15,000 bases of DNA from Symbiodinium natans (Eukaryota; Sar; Dinophyceae; Suessiales; Symbiodiniaceae): the NCBI GenBank assembly GCA_905221605.1, contig CAJNDS010002151.1, forward strand, positions 457,501 to 472,500, given 5' to 3'. The notes below the pieces were generated by a model. The model was not told the DNA's origin. It made no database searches and was given only the letters and a program-made list of their open reading frames with translations. Positions 1 to 6,964 of the stretch are shown piece after piece (the stretch's first letter is position 1; every line of letters starts with the position of its first letter). The position numbers and the translations under genes are program-made.

Positions 1-1
1 C

Positions 2-1123
2 GAGTTTGACGAGTCGGGCATAGCCAGCAAAAGAGACCTGGCGGATTTCGTCAAAGATGTGAATGGCCTGCTGCTCCATGGCGGGGGTTTGGTCGATCAG
101 ACGGAGTGGGGCGAGGCCGTCCAGGAGGCCGATGACCTGAAGAGCTGCTCGTCATGGGCACGGAAGAAGCCGTTTTGGAAAGCGGCCTCGGTTTCCATGG
201 CAAAAGCGATGCACCAAGCCGAGAAGAACCGGATTGTCGTAGCAGTGCGCAAGGAGCTCACAGGAGACTACAGCCTCTTCAAGTCGATTTTGTATCAGTT
301 GGAGATGCTGTACATTGGCGTTGAGATGCGTGAGCAGCTTGGGTGGAACCCGACTTTCGAAGTCCACGAGATTCCTGTGGCCGAGTCCTCGGACTGCAAG
401 GTGGCTCCCTTCCTCAAGAGGCAGCTGGAGCATTATGCGGATCGCGAAGTCGCCATGACCTGCTCCCTGTGCCCCCACGGCCTCCGGGCGTGCAACTCCC
501 AAAAGCAGGTGACCACGGCTCAGATGAGTTCGACCTGCGTAGCCGGGGACTGCTGGAATGGCAAGGGATCCAAAGTCTCTGCCGATGGTGATCGGTACGA
601 GGGAGATTTCAAGGACGGCGTGGCGGATGGAAAGGGCAAGAAGTTCTACTTCGATGGGGATAGCTACGAGGGAGACTTCAAGAACGGCCTGCAGGATGGA
701 AAGGGCAAGTTTTTCTATGCCAGTGGAAATCGCTACGAGGGAGACTTCAAGAAAGGCCTTCTGGATGGAAAGGGCACGCTTCTCTATGTCGATGGAGATA
801 TCTACGAGGGAGGCTTCAAGAATGATTTGGAGGATGGAGAGGGCAAGATGCTGTATTATCGCACTGGAGAGTGTTACCAGGGAGAGCACAAGGAAGGGCG
901 TAGGGATGGAAAAGGCAAGTATGTGTATGCAGATGGAGATAGCTACGAGGGAGACTTCAAGGACGGCCAGAAGGACGGACACGGAACGTATTGTTTTGCG
1001 GATGGGGAATGTGACGAATGTGTGTATGATATGGGCCAGGTAGTGAGCTGTGAAGAGATCCCAAGAAGCGGCAAGGGGAATCGCAAAGGCCATGGCAAGG
1101 GATGCGGCAGAGGACATCGCTAA
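2..1123 (+). CDS. MORN-repeat protein, 5' truncated, possible ADP-ribosyl cyclase-like N-terminus
   Basis: The frame is open from the window edge to TAA at 1121-1123, so the true start lies upstream; the GTG at 59 is only an internal codon. Residues are numbered from that codon. Residues 177-315 are six tandem MORN repeats of 23-24 residues with the core GDxYEGDFKxGxxDGKG, preceded by a degenerate half repeat (about 161-176). The tail (336-354) is rich in Gly, Lys, Arg and His. MORN repeats usually bind membranes or phospholipids, or scaffold cytoskeletal proteins. Residues 1-150 contain SC-x2-W (29-33), FWKAAS (39-44) and cysteines at 113, 135, 138 and 145. Their order resembles the C-terminal half of the CD38/BST-1/Aplysia ADP-ribosyl cyclase fold, which makes cyclic ADP-ribose from NAD. 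The position where the catalytic Glu is expected reads YQLEML (79-84), so activity is doubtful. The MORN call is firm and the cyclase call is tentative. No intron is visible, unlike the DNA downstream. Confidence 0.85.
   Translation, partial: EFDESGIASKRDLADFVKDVNGLLLHGGGLVDQTEWGEAVQEADDLKSCSSWARKKPFWKAASVSMAKAMHQAEKNRIVVAVRKELTGDYSLFKSILYQLEMLYIGVEMREQLGWNPTFEVHEIPVAESSDCKVAPFLKRQLEHYADREVAMTCSLCPHGLRACNSQKQVTTAQMSSTCVAGDCWNGKGSKVSADGDRYEGDFKDGVADGKGKKFYFDGDSYEGDFKNGLQDGKGKFFYASGNRYEGDFKKGLLDGKGTLLYVDGDIYEGGFKNDLEDGEGKMLYYRTGECYQGEHKEGRRDGKGKYVYADGDSYEGDFKDGQKDGHGTYCFADGECDECVYDMGQVVSCEEIPRSGKGNRKGHGKGCGRGHR
587..1003 (+). repeat. six tandem MORN-coding repeats (69-72 bp period)
   Basis: Six in-frame copies of a 23-codon unit (one of 24 codons) begin with GG(A/T)GAT-x-TACGAGGGAGA(C/T)TTCAAG-like sequence. 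DNA identity between copies is high, especially in the YEGDFK segment, which suggests recent or homogenised duplication. Confidence 0.9.
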
Positions 1124-1232
1124 TTGCAGCAGTGAAAACATCACAGCTTGCCAACCTGGCTGGCGCAAAACAGGGTTTCGGGTTTAGGGTAACCATTCCC
1201 GGCCGACTCCCCAAGCCCTGATGCAAAAGGCT

Positions 1233-1384
1233 GACCCTCTGCAAACTTTTCAAAGTACCTTTTATCTTACTTCGCCTTTAGTTGAACTTTAAACTTTTTG
1301 GTTTTCCTTATTCAGTAGGAATATTAAAGCTTAACCTTTTTTCCCCCTTGGTTATTGGAGAAGTAAGTTATAGGATGCAGGGTC
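1233..1384. mobile_element. fold-back (MITE-like) element, about 152 bp
   Basis: The left end GACCCT..GCA and the inner block TATCTTACTTCGCC (1263-1276) are mirrored by GGAGAAGTAAGTTATA (1357-1372) and TGCAGGGTC (1376-1384). The arms are imperfect and the left arm has about 19 extra bases. The interior is AT-rich with no ORF. It lies between the MORN stop codon and the first candidate exon. Confidence 0.5.
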
Positions 1385-1557
1385 TTATTGTCTGCCAGTC
1401 CTGGGTCCACAGGCATACGGGCGGTTATAGGGTGCTATAGGCTGTTTAGAGGCTACAGTATGAAAAGTTCCTGGGGTATATAGTTTTTTTTGCAGTCCCA
1501 AATCCCTAAACTTAAACCCTAAACCCAAGATGTTTTTTGGGGGGATTTAGAGTTTAG

Positions 1558-1632
1558 GGCCGTGCGTCGACGCCCAGCTTCGCTGCAGCCGACACCGGCT
1601 CAAGGATGCGCATGGCCCCACCCGAATTCGCG
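1558..1632 (+). CDS. putative exon 1
   Basis: 75 bases follow gagtttag and precede GTTGTC. The frame reads GRASTPSF..SRMRMAPPEFA with mostly G/C third positions. The segment contains in-frame ATG codons at 1606 and 1612, so it could hold the start. Degenerate TTTAGGG repeats follow at 1661. Confidence 0.45.
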
Positions 1633-1663
1633 GTTGTCTTGTGTGTTCTGAGTAGGTGTAGGG

Positions 1664-1756
1664 CAGTGTAGGGTTTAGTGTTTAGGGTTTACAGGGTTTA
1701 GGTTTACAGGGTTTAGGGCTTAGGGTTTGTAGTCTTTAGGGTTTAGGGCTTAGGGA
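1664..1756 (+). repeat. degenerate TTTAGGG array
   Basis: About ten telomere-like units are interrupted by variants such as TTTACAGGG, CTTAGGG and TTTAGTG. It lies in the intron between exons 1 and 2. Confidence 0.85.
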
Positions 1757-1832
1757 AATGTGTATTTTCCAGCTGAAAGGCAAAGGTTAGACTTTCTCCG
1801 CCCCAGGTGCCTCAGCCTGCAAGCTGCTGTAG

Positions 1833-1941
1833 GTCTCCAGGAAGCCTCCCCCCCTAAGCCCAACACTCCAGGAAGTCACGCCCAAGTCCGCGCAACGGTC
1901 CCCGCTGGTAGGAAGTAAGCTGATGACTGCCCTGAGCTGCG
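1833..1941 (+). CDS. putative exon 2
   Basis: The acceptor context is gctgctgtag|GTCTCC. The frame before it is closed by that same TAG and stays open for 36 codons (LSPTLQEVTPKSAQRSPLVG is the core). It ends AGCTGCG|GTTTAGGG, so the donor is the first base pair of a telomeric array. Confidence 0.55.
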
Positions 1942-2024
1942 GTTTAGGGTTTAGGGTTTAGGGTTTAGGGTCTAGGGTTTAGGGTCTAGGGTTTAGGGTT
2001 TAGGGTTTAGGGTTTAGGGCTAGG
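1942..2024 (+). repeat. (TTTAGGG)n array, about 11 copies
   Basis: Eleven near-perfect heptamers with two TCTAGGG variants begin exactly at the donor GT of exon 2. Confidence 0.95.
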
Positions 2025-2083
2025 ATCCCTACCACGAGCCTCCTTGCACCAGAAGAAGAAGGGGCAGGCTTTTTTATTCTCAG

Positions 2084-2159
2084 GCAAAAGCCAGAAGCTG
2101 CCATGCCCGTCCCCCTCGGCCCCCATGACCTGGGCACCCTCCCGGCCATCGGCTCCTTA
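2084..2159 (+). CDS. putative exon 3
   Basis: A good polypyrimidine tract and acceptor (cttttttattctcag|GC) precede a segment open in two frames. The frame carried from exon 2 reads KSQKLPCPSPSAP.... The other reads QKPEAAMPVPLGPHDL... and has slightly more G/C third positions. The proposed donor is TTA|GTAGCT. Confidence 0.45.
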
Positions 2160-2182
2160 GTAGCTGAATGAGTACGCTTTGC

Positions 2183-2257
2183 GCTTTAGGGTTTAGGGTC
2201 TATAGGGTTTAGGATTTAGGGTTTAGGTTTTAGGGTTTAGGGTATAGGGTTTAGGAT
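2183..2257 (+). repeat. degenerate TTTAGGG array
   Basis: About nine units include TATAGGG, TTTTAGGG and TTTAGGA variants. It sits early in the intron after exon 3. Confidence 0.85.
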
Positions 2258-2308
2258 AGAACTGGAAGTGTACACTATTTTTGGGGCCTGATGAACTCAG
2301 CAACTAAG

Positions 2309-2362
2309 GCTCCTCGTCGTCCCTCCCGGAGAAGGGAGACCGAATCCATGCTTTTTGGGAGC
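2309..2362 (+). CDS. putative exon 4
   Basis: 54 bases lie between caactaag and GTGGGG. The length is a multiple of three, so it keeps the frame. It is open in the carried frame (LLVVPPGEGRPNPCFLG) and in a second frame (APRRPSRRRETESMLFGS). Weak compared with other exons. Confidence 0.33.
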
Positions 2363-2418
2363 GTGGGGCGCTGAGCTCTGCTGTTTTGTGTTTTGTGTTG
2401 CCAGCCTCCTTGTGGTCC

Positions 2419-2448
2419 GTACATATGTACATATATATATATATATAT
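2419..2448. repeat. 12-bp palindrome plus (AT)n microsatellite
   Basis: GTACATATGTAC (2419-2430) is a perfect palindrome and is followed directly by nine AT dinucleotides. Confidence 0.9.
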
Positions 2449-2514
2449 GGTACCCCCCTCCCCCCCAGAACCCACCCTCAAAGACATAAGGCTTCAGAAT
2501 TTGGTTAACAATGG

Positions 2515-3235
2515 CCCAGTGTCAATTAACACTGTCCCAGTGTTAATTAACACGGCCGGAACCAAGAACCAAGAACCAAGATTTCCAGAAAAGTCTTGGG
2601 ACGAATTTGGGTTCGCAGGGGATGGGACAGTGTTAATTAGCACCGGCCCAGTATTAATTAATACTGGCCCAGCATAAATTAATACTGGCCCAGTATTAAT
2701 TAGCACGACCGGAACCAAGAACCACAAACCAAGATTCCCAGAAAAGTCTTGGGACGAATCTTGGTTCCCAGGGGATGGGACAGTGTTAATTAACACTGGC
2801 CCAGTATTGATTAATACTGGCCCAGTATTATTTAACACGACCGGAACCAAGAACCAAGAACCAGGATTCCCAGAAAGTCTTGGGACGAATCTATAATACT
2901 GGGCCAGTATTAATTGACACGACCCCGAACGAAGAACCAAGAACCAAGATTCCCAGAAAAGTCTTGCGGGAATTCTTGGTTCCCAGGGGATGGGGCCGTG
3001 TTAATTAACACGGGTCCCGTGTTAATTAACACGGCCGGAACCAAGAACCAAGAACCAAGATTCCCGGAAGGGTCTTGCGCGGATTCTTGGTTCCCAGGGG
3101 ATGGGGCCGTGTTAATTAACACGGGCCCCGTGTTAACTAACACGCCCGGAACCAAGAACCAAGAACCAATATTCCCAGAAAAGTCTTGGGACGAATCTTG
3201 GTTCCCAGGGGATGGGGCCGTGTTAATTAACATAT
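2515..3235. repeat. complex palindromic array: 111-bp unit with 21-bp palindrome modules
   Basis: The motif CCGGAACCAAGAACC recurs at 2556, 2709, 2841, 2924 (degenerate), 3035 and 3146. Spacings are 153, 132, 83, 111 and 111 bases. The first two equal 111 plus two or one copies of 21. The 21-bp module holds an 18-bp palindrome centred on TTAATTAA. Fifteen copies start at 2517, 2538, 2628, 2649, 2670, 2691, 2781, 2802, 2823, 2905, 2996, 3017, 3107, 3128 and 3218. The intervening part folds on itself: GAACCAAGATTC pairs with GAATCTTGGTTC around a short CCCAGA/TCTTGGG core. One unit near 2841-2924 is shortened. The array lies in the intron between exons 4 and 5. Confidence 0.95.
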
Positions 3236-3326
3236 ATTCTGTCAAGTCCGTGTTCTCTCTCTTTCAAAAGCCACCCTTCTTCCCGCGCGCTGCGTATAGC
3301 CGCTGGAGAGTATTCCGATGAAGCAG

Positions 3327-3436
3327 TTGGGGCGCCCTTGGAGGTCAAGTGCATGCAACGGTCATGCTGCTAGTCGCAAAGGGCCACATGAAGATCGACG
3401 AGGCAAGTCGAGCCCCAGCATTCAGAGCAGATAGGG
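3327..3436 (+). CDS. putative exon 5
   Basis: After gatgaagcag the frame reads WGALGGQVHATVMLLVAKGH and continues KIDEASRAPAFRAD, with mostly G/C third positions. An in-frame TGA just upstream supports an exon border here. It ends GATAGGG|GTTTAGGG at the start of a telomeric array. Confidence 0.6.
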
Positions 3437-3484
3437 GTTTAGGGTTTAGGGTTTAGGGTTTAGGGTTTAGGGTTTAGGGTTTAG
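3437..3484 (+). repeat. (TTTAGGG)6 array
   Basis: Six perfect heptamers (3438-3479) plus a partial one begin at the donor of exon 5. Confidence 0.95.
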
Positions 3485-3506
3485 AGCAGTGTGGGAGGGT
3501 GGGGGT

Positions 3507-3526
3507 AACCCTAAACCCTAAACCCT
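3507..3526 (-). repeat. short (CCCTAAA)n array
   Basis: Nearly three CCCTAAA units lie only 22 bases after the opposite-orientation array at 3437-3484. Together they make an inverted pair within one short intron. Confidence 0.9.
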
Positions 3527-3573
3527 GCTAATAGACCCGTTACAGAACTTCTACTCCTTAAGGTCTCCTACAG

Positions 3574-3616
3574 CTCGGGGTTCCCCAGGCGAGTGCCCCG
3601 AAGACACCCGAAGAGG
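3574..3616 (+). CDS. putative exon 6
   Basis: The acceptor ctcctacag|CT and donor GG|GTTGAG enclose 43 bases. The carried frame reads RGSPGECPEDTRR. A second frame (LGVPQASAPKTPEE) is also open. Confidence 0.35.
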
Positions 3617-3619
3617 GTT

Positions 3620-3707
3620 GAGTAGGCCCTCATTCCTTTTTTCAGGATTTAGGTTCCATCATATGCCCATTCTTTTCACCAAAAAGGGCACGCTTTCTGT
3701 TCCTAGG
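3620..3707. repeat. dispersed repeat copy 1 (GAGTAGGCCC...TTCCTAG)
   Basis: GAGTAGGCCC..ATTCC, then AAAAAGGGC and CTGTTCCTAGG, match in order the sequence at 4171-4239. The interior differs. The copy starts immediately after exon 6. Confidence 0.5.
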
Positions 3708-3818
3708 TTACTCTAAGAGTAGTTTCTGGTTCGACTTTGTTTTCCATGACAAGAGTGGGACCCCATGACCGTTTGCCATTTCCTACATAATGTCATGCTT
3801 GGGGCCCAGTATGCGCAG

Positions 3819-3842
3819 TGAGTTGACAGCATTCCGTGCCAG
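3819..3842 (+). CDS. putative exon 7 (weak)
   Basis: 24 bases between cagtatgcgcag and GTGCGT would carry the frame from exon 6 to exon 8 (ELTAFRA). The surrounding frame stays open to about 3990, so a longer exon, or none, is equally possible. Confidence 0.2.
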
Positions 3843-3982
3843 GTGCGTCGTGGCCAGGAGTACTTGGACCCTTGCCTACTGTCTCTCGGGAATGCCATGT
3901 CACGAAAGGGTTTTTGTCAGAAGGTTGCTTCTCGAACTTCCGGAGTATGCTAACCCGCCCACCCAGCTCAAGAGCATGCTAC

Positions 3983-4008
3983 CTAAACCTTGAACCCTAA
4001 ACCCTAAG
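3983..4008 (-). repeat. short degenerate CCCTAAA array
   Basis: Three to four units (CCTAAA, CTTGAA, CCCTAAA, CCCTAAG) lie inside the intron between exons 7 and 8. Confidence 0.75.
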
Positions 4009-4142
4009 CACGAATAGGTGTTGGACTGCTGGTCTTCATATACCGCCCATTCCAGGAACCCTGAGAGTCAGTAAACCCCCCCAAAAACAGCTACATGCCT
4101 CGAAGTATCTAAGGATAAGTGGTACCTTTCCTCGTTATAGAA

Positions 4143-4239
4143 ACTAGGAAGTTGCAGAAACTGGGGCTCAGAGTAGGCCCCTATTCCCTATGTTTTAGGG
4201 GGATCTCCTTTAAAAAAAGGGCCCCTGTTTATTCCTAGT
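4143..4239. mobile_element. fold-back element with 8-bp arms; dispersed repeat copy 2
   Basis: ACTAGGAA (4143-4150) and TTCCTAGT (4232-4239) are exact inverted copies. Part of it (4171-4239) matches the repeat at 3620-3707. Confidence 0.4.
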
Positions 4240-4240
4240 C

Positions 4241-4351
4241 CCCAGATTTTCCAAAACCCCTTAATTAAGGAATGCACCCTAATACAAACCAAAGGTTCCT
4301 TATTATGAATCAGGGAATATTCCTTCATTAAGGGGTTCGGAAAGATCTGGG
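4241..4351. mobile_element. fold-back (MITE-like) element, 111 bp
   Basis: CCCAGATTTTCC..ACCCCTTAATTAAGGAAT on the left is mirrored by ATTCCTTCATTAAGGGGT..GGAAAGATCTGGG on the right. The arms are about 35 bases with a few mismatches. There is no coding capacity. It is intronic. Confidence 0.65.
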
Positions 4352-4401
4352 TGTTCGTAAACCCCATATCCTACTATTTGCTTAAGAACCCAAAAAGAAT
4401 T

Positions 4402-4418
4402 AAAAAAAAAAAAAAAAA
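4402..4418. repeat. A17 homopolymer
   Basis: Seventeen A bases follow AAAAAGAATT. This could be a retroposed tail or simple slippage; no adjacent retroelement is recognisable. Confidence 0.9.
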
Positions 4419-4466
4419 CATAGTCATCCCTATATTACCCTTAATAGGGTATACAGGCAACACTAG

Positions 4467-4560
4467 GTCGGGCCTCAGCCTGCCGAAGTCGCCCGAAACT
4501 TCCCAGGAGCCACAGGTGTACCAGACTGCCTCGTACTACGAGAAGTGCCCCGGCCACCAG
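4467..4560 (+). CDS. putative exon 8
   Basis: After aacactag the frame reads SGLSLPKSPETSQEPQVYQT and continues ASYYEKCPGHQ. It ends CACCAG|GTTTAGGG. The exon end coincides exactly with the first base of a pure telomeric array. An alternative acceptor is at 4478. Confidence 0.65.
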
Positions 4561-4610
4561 GTTTAGGGTTTAGGGTTTAGGGTTTAGGGTTTAGGGTTTA
4601 GGGTTTAGGG
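4561..4610 (+). repeat. (TTTAGGG)7 array
   Basis: G plus seven perfect heptamers form the 5' end of the intron between exons 8 and 9. Confidence 0.98.
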
Positions 4611-4802
4611 TACTTTGCTTTGCCTGAACTGGCTGAAGTTTTCATGTCAGTGGCCCGAAGTTTGGGCACCCCACGCCCTAAACAAGGCCCTGGCCATTTG
4701 TGCTGGCTGTTTGAGAATACAGGGCACGGGGAACCCCCTAGACAGAACTACGAACAGAAGCCGTGCCTGCCGTATACGAGTGCGAGAGTCGGGTATCGCA
4801 AG

Positions 4803-4883
4803 CCCTAAACCCTAAACCCTAAACCCTAAACCCTAAACCCTAAACCCTAAACCCTAAACCCTAAACCCTAAACCCTAAACCCC
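4803..4883 (-). repeat. (CCCTAAA)11 array
   Basis: Eleven perfect units (4803-4879) end four to eight bases before the acceptor CGAAG of exon 9. With the array at 4561-4610 they form an inverted pair bounding one 327-base intron. The 192 bases between them are unique and happen to be open in one frame. Confidence 0.98.
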
Positions 4884-4887
4884 GAAG

Positions 4888-4965
4888 GGCCCTGAGCTCA
4901 TGATCAGCAGGTGGGCCCTCTCTGTGGCCAACGCCATGCTGGAGCACCAGGTGCTCAGTAATCAG
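4888..4965 (+). CDS. putative exon 9
   Basis: 78 bases, frame-preserving, lie between ccccgaag and GTGCGA. The frame reads GPELMISRWALSVANAMLEH, then QVLSNQ. In this frame the third positions are mainly G/C and it joins exon 8 with no carried bases. Confidence 0.65.
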
Positions 4966-4974
4966 GTGCGACCC

Positions 4975-5090
4975 AGGGGTTAATGGGTTTAGGGGTTAGG
5001 GTTTAGGGTTTAGGGTGTAGGGTTTTGGGTTTAGGGTTTAGGGTTCGGGTGCAGGGTTTTGGGTTGTAGGGTTTTGGGTTTAGGGCTTAA
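4975..5090 (+). repeat. degenerate TTTAGGG array
   Basis: About fourteen units are mixed with variants GTGTAGGG, TTTTGGG, TTCGGG and TGCAGGG. It begins about ten bases after the donor of exon 9. Confidence 0.9.
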
Positions 5091-5374
5091 GGCAATACGT
5101 GCGTGACTTGTAGTTATAAGCGTGTGGCAGGCACAGTGAGCTGTTGCACCTTGTTACCCAGTCAAGCGGCGCTTTTCACGGAATTATGTCCCAAAGCTCA
5201 GTTCTGTGCAGTTGTTTCAGGTTTCCGGTTTAGGAAACCAGCAAGCATGGAACTATGTGCTCTTGTTCAATATGCCTCAGAGAGTCTCAACGCATCCAAG
5301 GCACCGCCGCGAAGCTGTTCCAGCTTGAACTGAACGCGCGCGCATCCCTCACAACCACCGAAGTCACTTCGACG
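5091..5374. other. unique intron interior, no gene recognised
   Basis: About 280 bases between a TTTAGGG array and a CCCTAAA array. A 76-codon frame exists here but has no convincing borders or recognisable motif. Interpreted as intron interior. Confidence 0.5.
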
Positions 5375-5393
5375 CACACACACACACACACAC
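5375..5393. repeat. (CA)9 microsatellite
   Basis: Nine CA dinucleotides precede a CCCTAAA array. Confidence 0.95.
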
Positions 5394-5406
5394 CTCTCAG
5401 AAAGAA

Positions 5407-5445
5407 CCCTAAACCCTAAACCCTAAACCCTAAACCCTAAACCCT
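5407..5445 (-). repeat. (CCCTAAA)5 array
   Basis: Five perfect units plus CCCT. A second short stretch (CCTAAGCCCTAAACCC, 5476-5491) lies 1 to 20 bases before the acceptor of exon 10. Confidence 0.95.
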
Positions 5446-5498
5446 TTCAACCTGCAGTCAACAGCACTTAAACGTCCTAAGCCCTAAACCCTTATCAG

Positions 5499-5592
5499 TC
5501 CCAAATCCGAGGCCCTGAAACCTTGAAGTCTCTCAGAGAGATGAAGCGCTCCCCTGAAGCCTGCACTGCCTGCACGCGAAAGCCCGAGGAAG
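5499..5592 (+). CDS. putative exon 10
   Basis: The acceptor cccttatcag|TCC and the donor GAAG|GTAAAC bound 31 codons plus one base. The frame reads SQIRGPETLKSLREMKRSPE, then ACTACTRKPEE. It joins exon 9 in frame. Confidence 0.65.
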
Positions 5593-5631
5593 GTAAACTC
5601 CCTCAACCCTGAACCCTCATCCTAAGCCCTA

Positions 5632-5698
5632 CCCTAAACCCTAAACCCTAAACCCTAAACCCTAAACCCTAAACCCTAAACCCTAAACCCTAAACCCC
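5632..5698 (-). repeat. (CCCTAAA)9 array
   Basis: Nine perfect units fill most of the 118-base intron between exons 10 and 11, ending 12 to 16 bases before the acceptor. Confidence 0.97.
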
Positions 5699-5710
5699 CT
5701 CAAAGAATAG

Positions 5711-5783
5711 TCGAGGAGCTTTCGGCTGCTTTGGGCCCTGAGACCGAGGATGAGGTGCAGAGGTGCCTCGAGCGGCAGCTCGG
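5711..5783 (+). CDS. putative exon 11
   Basis: After aaagaatag the two bases TC complete the codon carried from exon 10 (G|TC = Val). The frame then reads EELSAALGPETEDEVQRCLE, RQL, with strong G/C third positions. It ends GG|GTTTTTGGG. The joined Lys/Glu-rich stretch across exons 10 and 11 is consistent with one helix. Confidence 0.72.
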
Positions 5784-5801
5784 GTTTTTGGGCTCAGGGC
5801 T

Positions 5802-5966
5802 TGTAGGTTTAGGAATTAGGGTTTAGGGTTTAGGGTTTAGGGCTAGGGTTTAGGGTTTAGGGTTTAGGGTTTAGGGTCTAGGGTTTAGGGTTTAGGGTTC
5901 AGGATTTAGGGTTTTAGGGTTTCGGGGTATTAGGGGGTTGAGGTTAAGGTTTAGGGTTTAGGGTCT
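5802..5966 (+). repeat. TTTAGGG array, about 20 units with variants
   Basis: Mostly perfect heptamers with TCTAGGG, TTCAGGA, TTTTAGGG and TTTCGGGG variants. It forms the 5' part of the intron between exons 11 and 12. Confidence 0.95.
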
Positions 5967-6315
5967 CACTTGAGAAAGTCCAGCTTGAAAAGGTTTAGTG
6001 GGCGCGCGTGCTTTTGTAGTCTAAATATAGTGGGGCCGGGGTGTATCATACCAGGAACCAAAAACGCTCGTTTTGAGAACTCGGCACATGAGGGCTTCAC
6101 ATTGGGGCATGATCGCAATTTTGGAGCCCTTTCCGGCTCTTGCGTTTCCTGTTTGCGATCACAGGCGCTAGAAGGGCCCCCGAGCTAGATCAGCCCCTCG
6201 TATGGGTCCCAAAATACGAGTCCGCCTCATTTCCGCCCAAAAATGACAGGAACCCGAGGCAAAGTGTACCTCCCTCTTAGGAAACCTCCCATATCCAGAT
6301 CGCCCATACCCCATA
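5967..6315. other. unique intron interior, no gene recognised
   Basis: About 350 bases between a TTTAGGG array and a short CCCTAAA array. A 72-codon frame (5970-6188) has no recognisable features. Nothing else was seen. Confidence 0.5.
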
Positions 6316-6337
6316 CCTTAAACCCTAAACCCTAAAC
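6316..6337 (-). repeat. short CCCTAAA array
   Basis: Three units (CTTAAA plus CCCTAAA twice) lie about 55 bases before the acceptor of exon 12. Confidence 0.9.
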
Positions 6338-6390
6338 GCCCATGTCACGAGTAGGTACCTATATGCAATACCGTTTGGCTTTCCCCCTAG

Positions 6391-6415
6391 TGGCGACTTG
6401 AAACTGCATGTACGG
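6391..6415 (+). CDS. putative micro-exon 12 (25 bp)
   Basis: A strong pyrimidine tract and acceptor (ggctttccccctag|T) precede 25 bases ending CGG|GTTCAGGG. With two bases carried from exon 11 it reads G-GDLKLHVR. The following repeat array starts at the donor. Confidence 0.42.
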
Positions 6416-6541
6416 GTTCAGGGTTTAGGGTTTAGGATTTAGGGTTTAGGGTTTAGGGTTTAGGGTTTTAGGGTTTTAGGGTTTTAGGGTTTTAGGGTTT
6501 TAAAAAAGGGATTTAGGGTTTTAGGGTTTTAGGGTTTTAAG
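6416..6541 (+). repeat. TTTAGGG array switching to TTTTAGGG
   Basis: Seven-base units (6418-6465) change at 6466 to eight-base TTTTAGGG units, six of them exact, interrupted by TTTTAAAAAAGGG. The eight-base form is the Chlamydomonas-type telomere repeat but here probably reflects local slippage and spread. Confidence 0.95.
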
Positions 6542-6580
6542 GTCACCTGGCAGAGTCACAGCAGGCCAGATGCAAAAAGG
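6542..6580 (+). CDS. putative exon 13
   Basis: 39 bases between gttttaag and GTTTTAAGG, frame-preserving, read VTWQSHSRPDAKR. Both borders are telomere-like sequence. It could also start at the later AG at 6564. Confidence 0.35.
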
Positions 6581-6741
6581 GTTTTAAGGTTTAGGGGTAC
6601 GGGTTTGGTTTAGGTGTTGACGCTTGCGGCTGAAACCTTTGCTTAGATGAGGGATTTTGGGGCTTGCTGGTGGGCTTGAGGTTTGGTACTCAGGGTTCCA
6701 GTGGCTGTCTGGGCAATGTCTTGACATGTATGCTTCCACAG

Positions 6742-6773
6742 GCTTCGGGGATGTTGTCACTGAAGTTACTGAG
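6742..6773 (+). CDS. putative exon 14
   Basis: A good acceptor (gtatgcttccacag|G) and donor AG|GTTCGA enclose 32 bases reading ASGMLSLKLL plus two bases. Confidence 0.4.
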
Positions 6774-6903
6774 GTTCGATATGTGTAGAAGTCAGGTTGC
6801 CCGCCATTAAAGAGTCAAAAGGGCATCCCCTACTCCATATCATGTACAGAGTACCTTGGGCTCATGCTAGCCGACTCCCTTCAGTTGGGGCCAAAGTTGT
6901 ACC

Positions 6904-6916
6904 GGGGGGGGGGGGG
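6904..6916. repeat. G13 homopolymer
   Basis: Thirteen G bases in the intron before exon 15. Confidence 0.95.
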
Positions 6917-6964
6917 AAGTTGGCCGCACTCGGCTGAGGTTTTTTCCTGGCGATGTCGTGCGAG

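Noticed and set aside
152-1168. Long minus-strand ORF opposite the MORN gene
   Set aside because: It is the antisense shadow of the repeated, GC-rich MORN codons. The + strand has recognisable domains.
2393-3321. Overlapping ORFs on both strands with repeated VLINTGP and GTKNQEP peptides
   Set aside because: They arise because the palindromic DNA units are multiples of three and lack stops. Similar peptides appear on both strands.
4612-4808. 62-66 codon open frames between two telomeric arrays (MPELAEVFMSV...)
   Set aside because: The segment lies inside an intron that joins exons 8 and 9 in frame. It lacks a clear acceptor and donor, though an alternative exon is not excluded.
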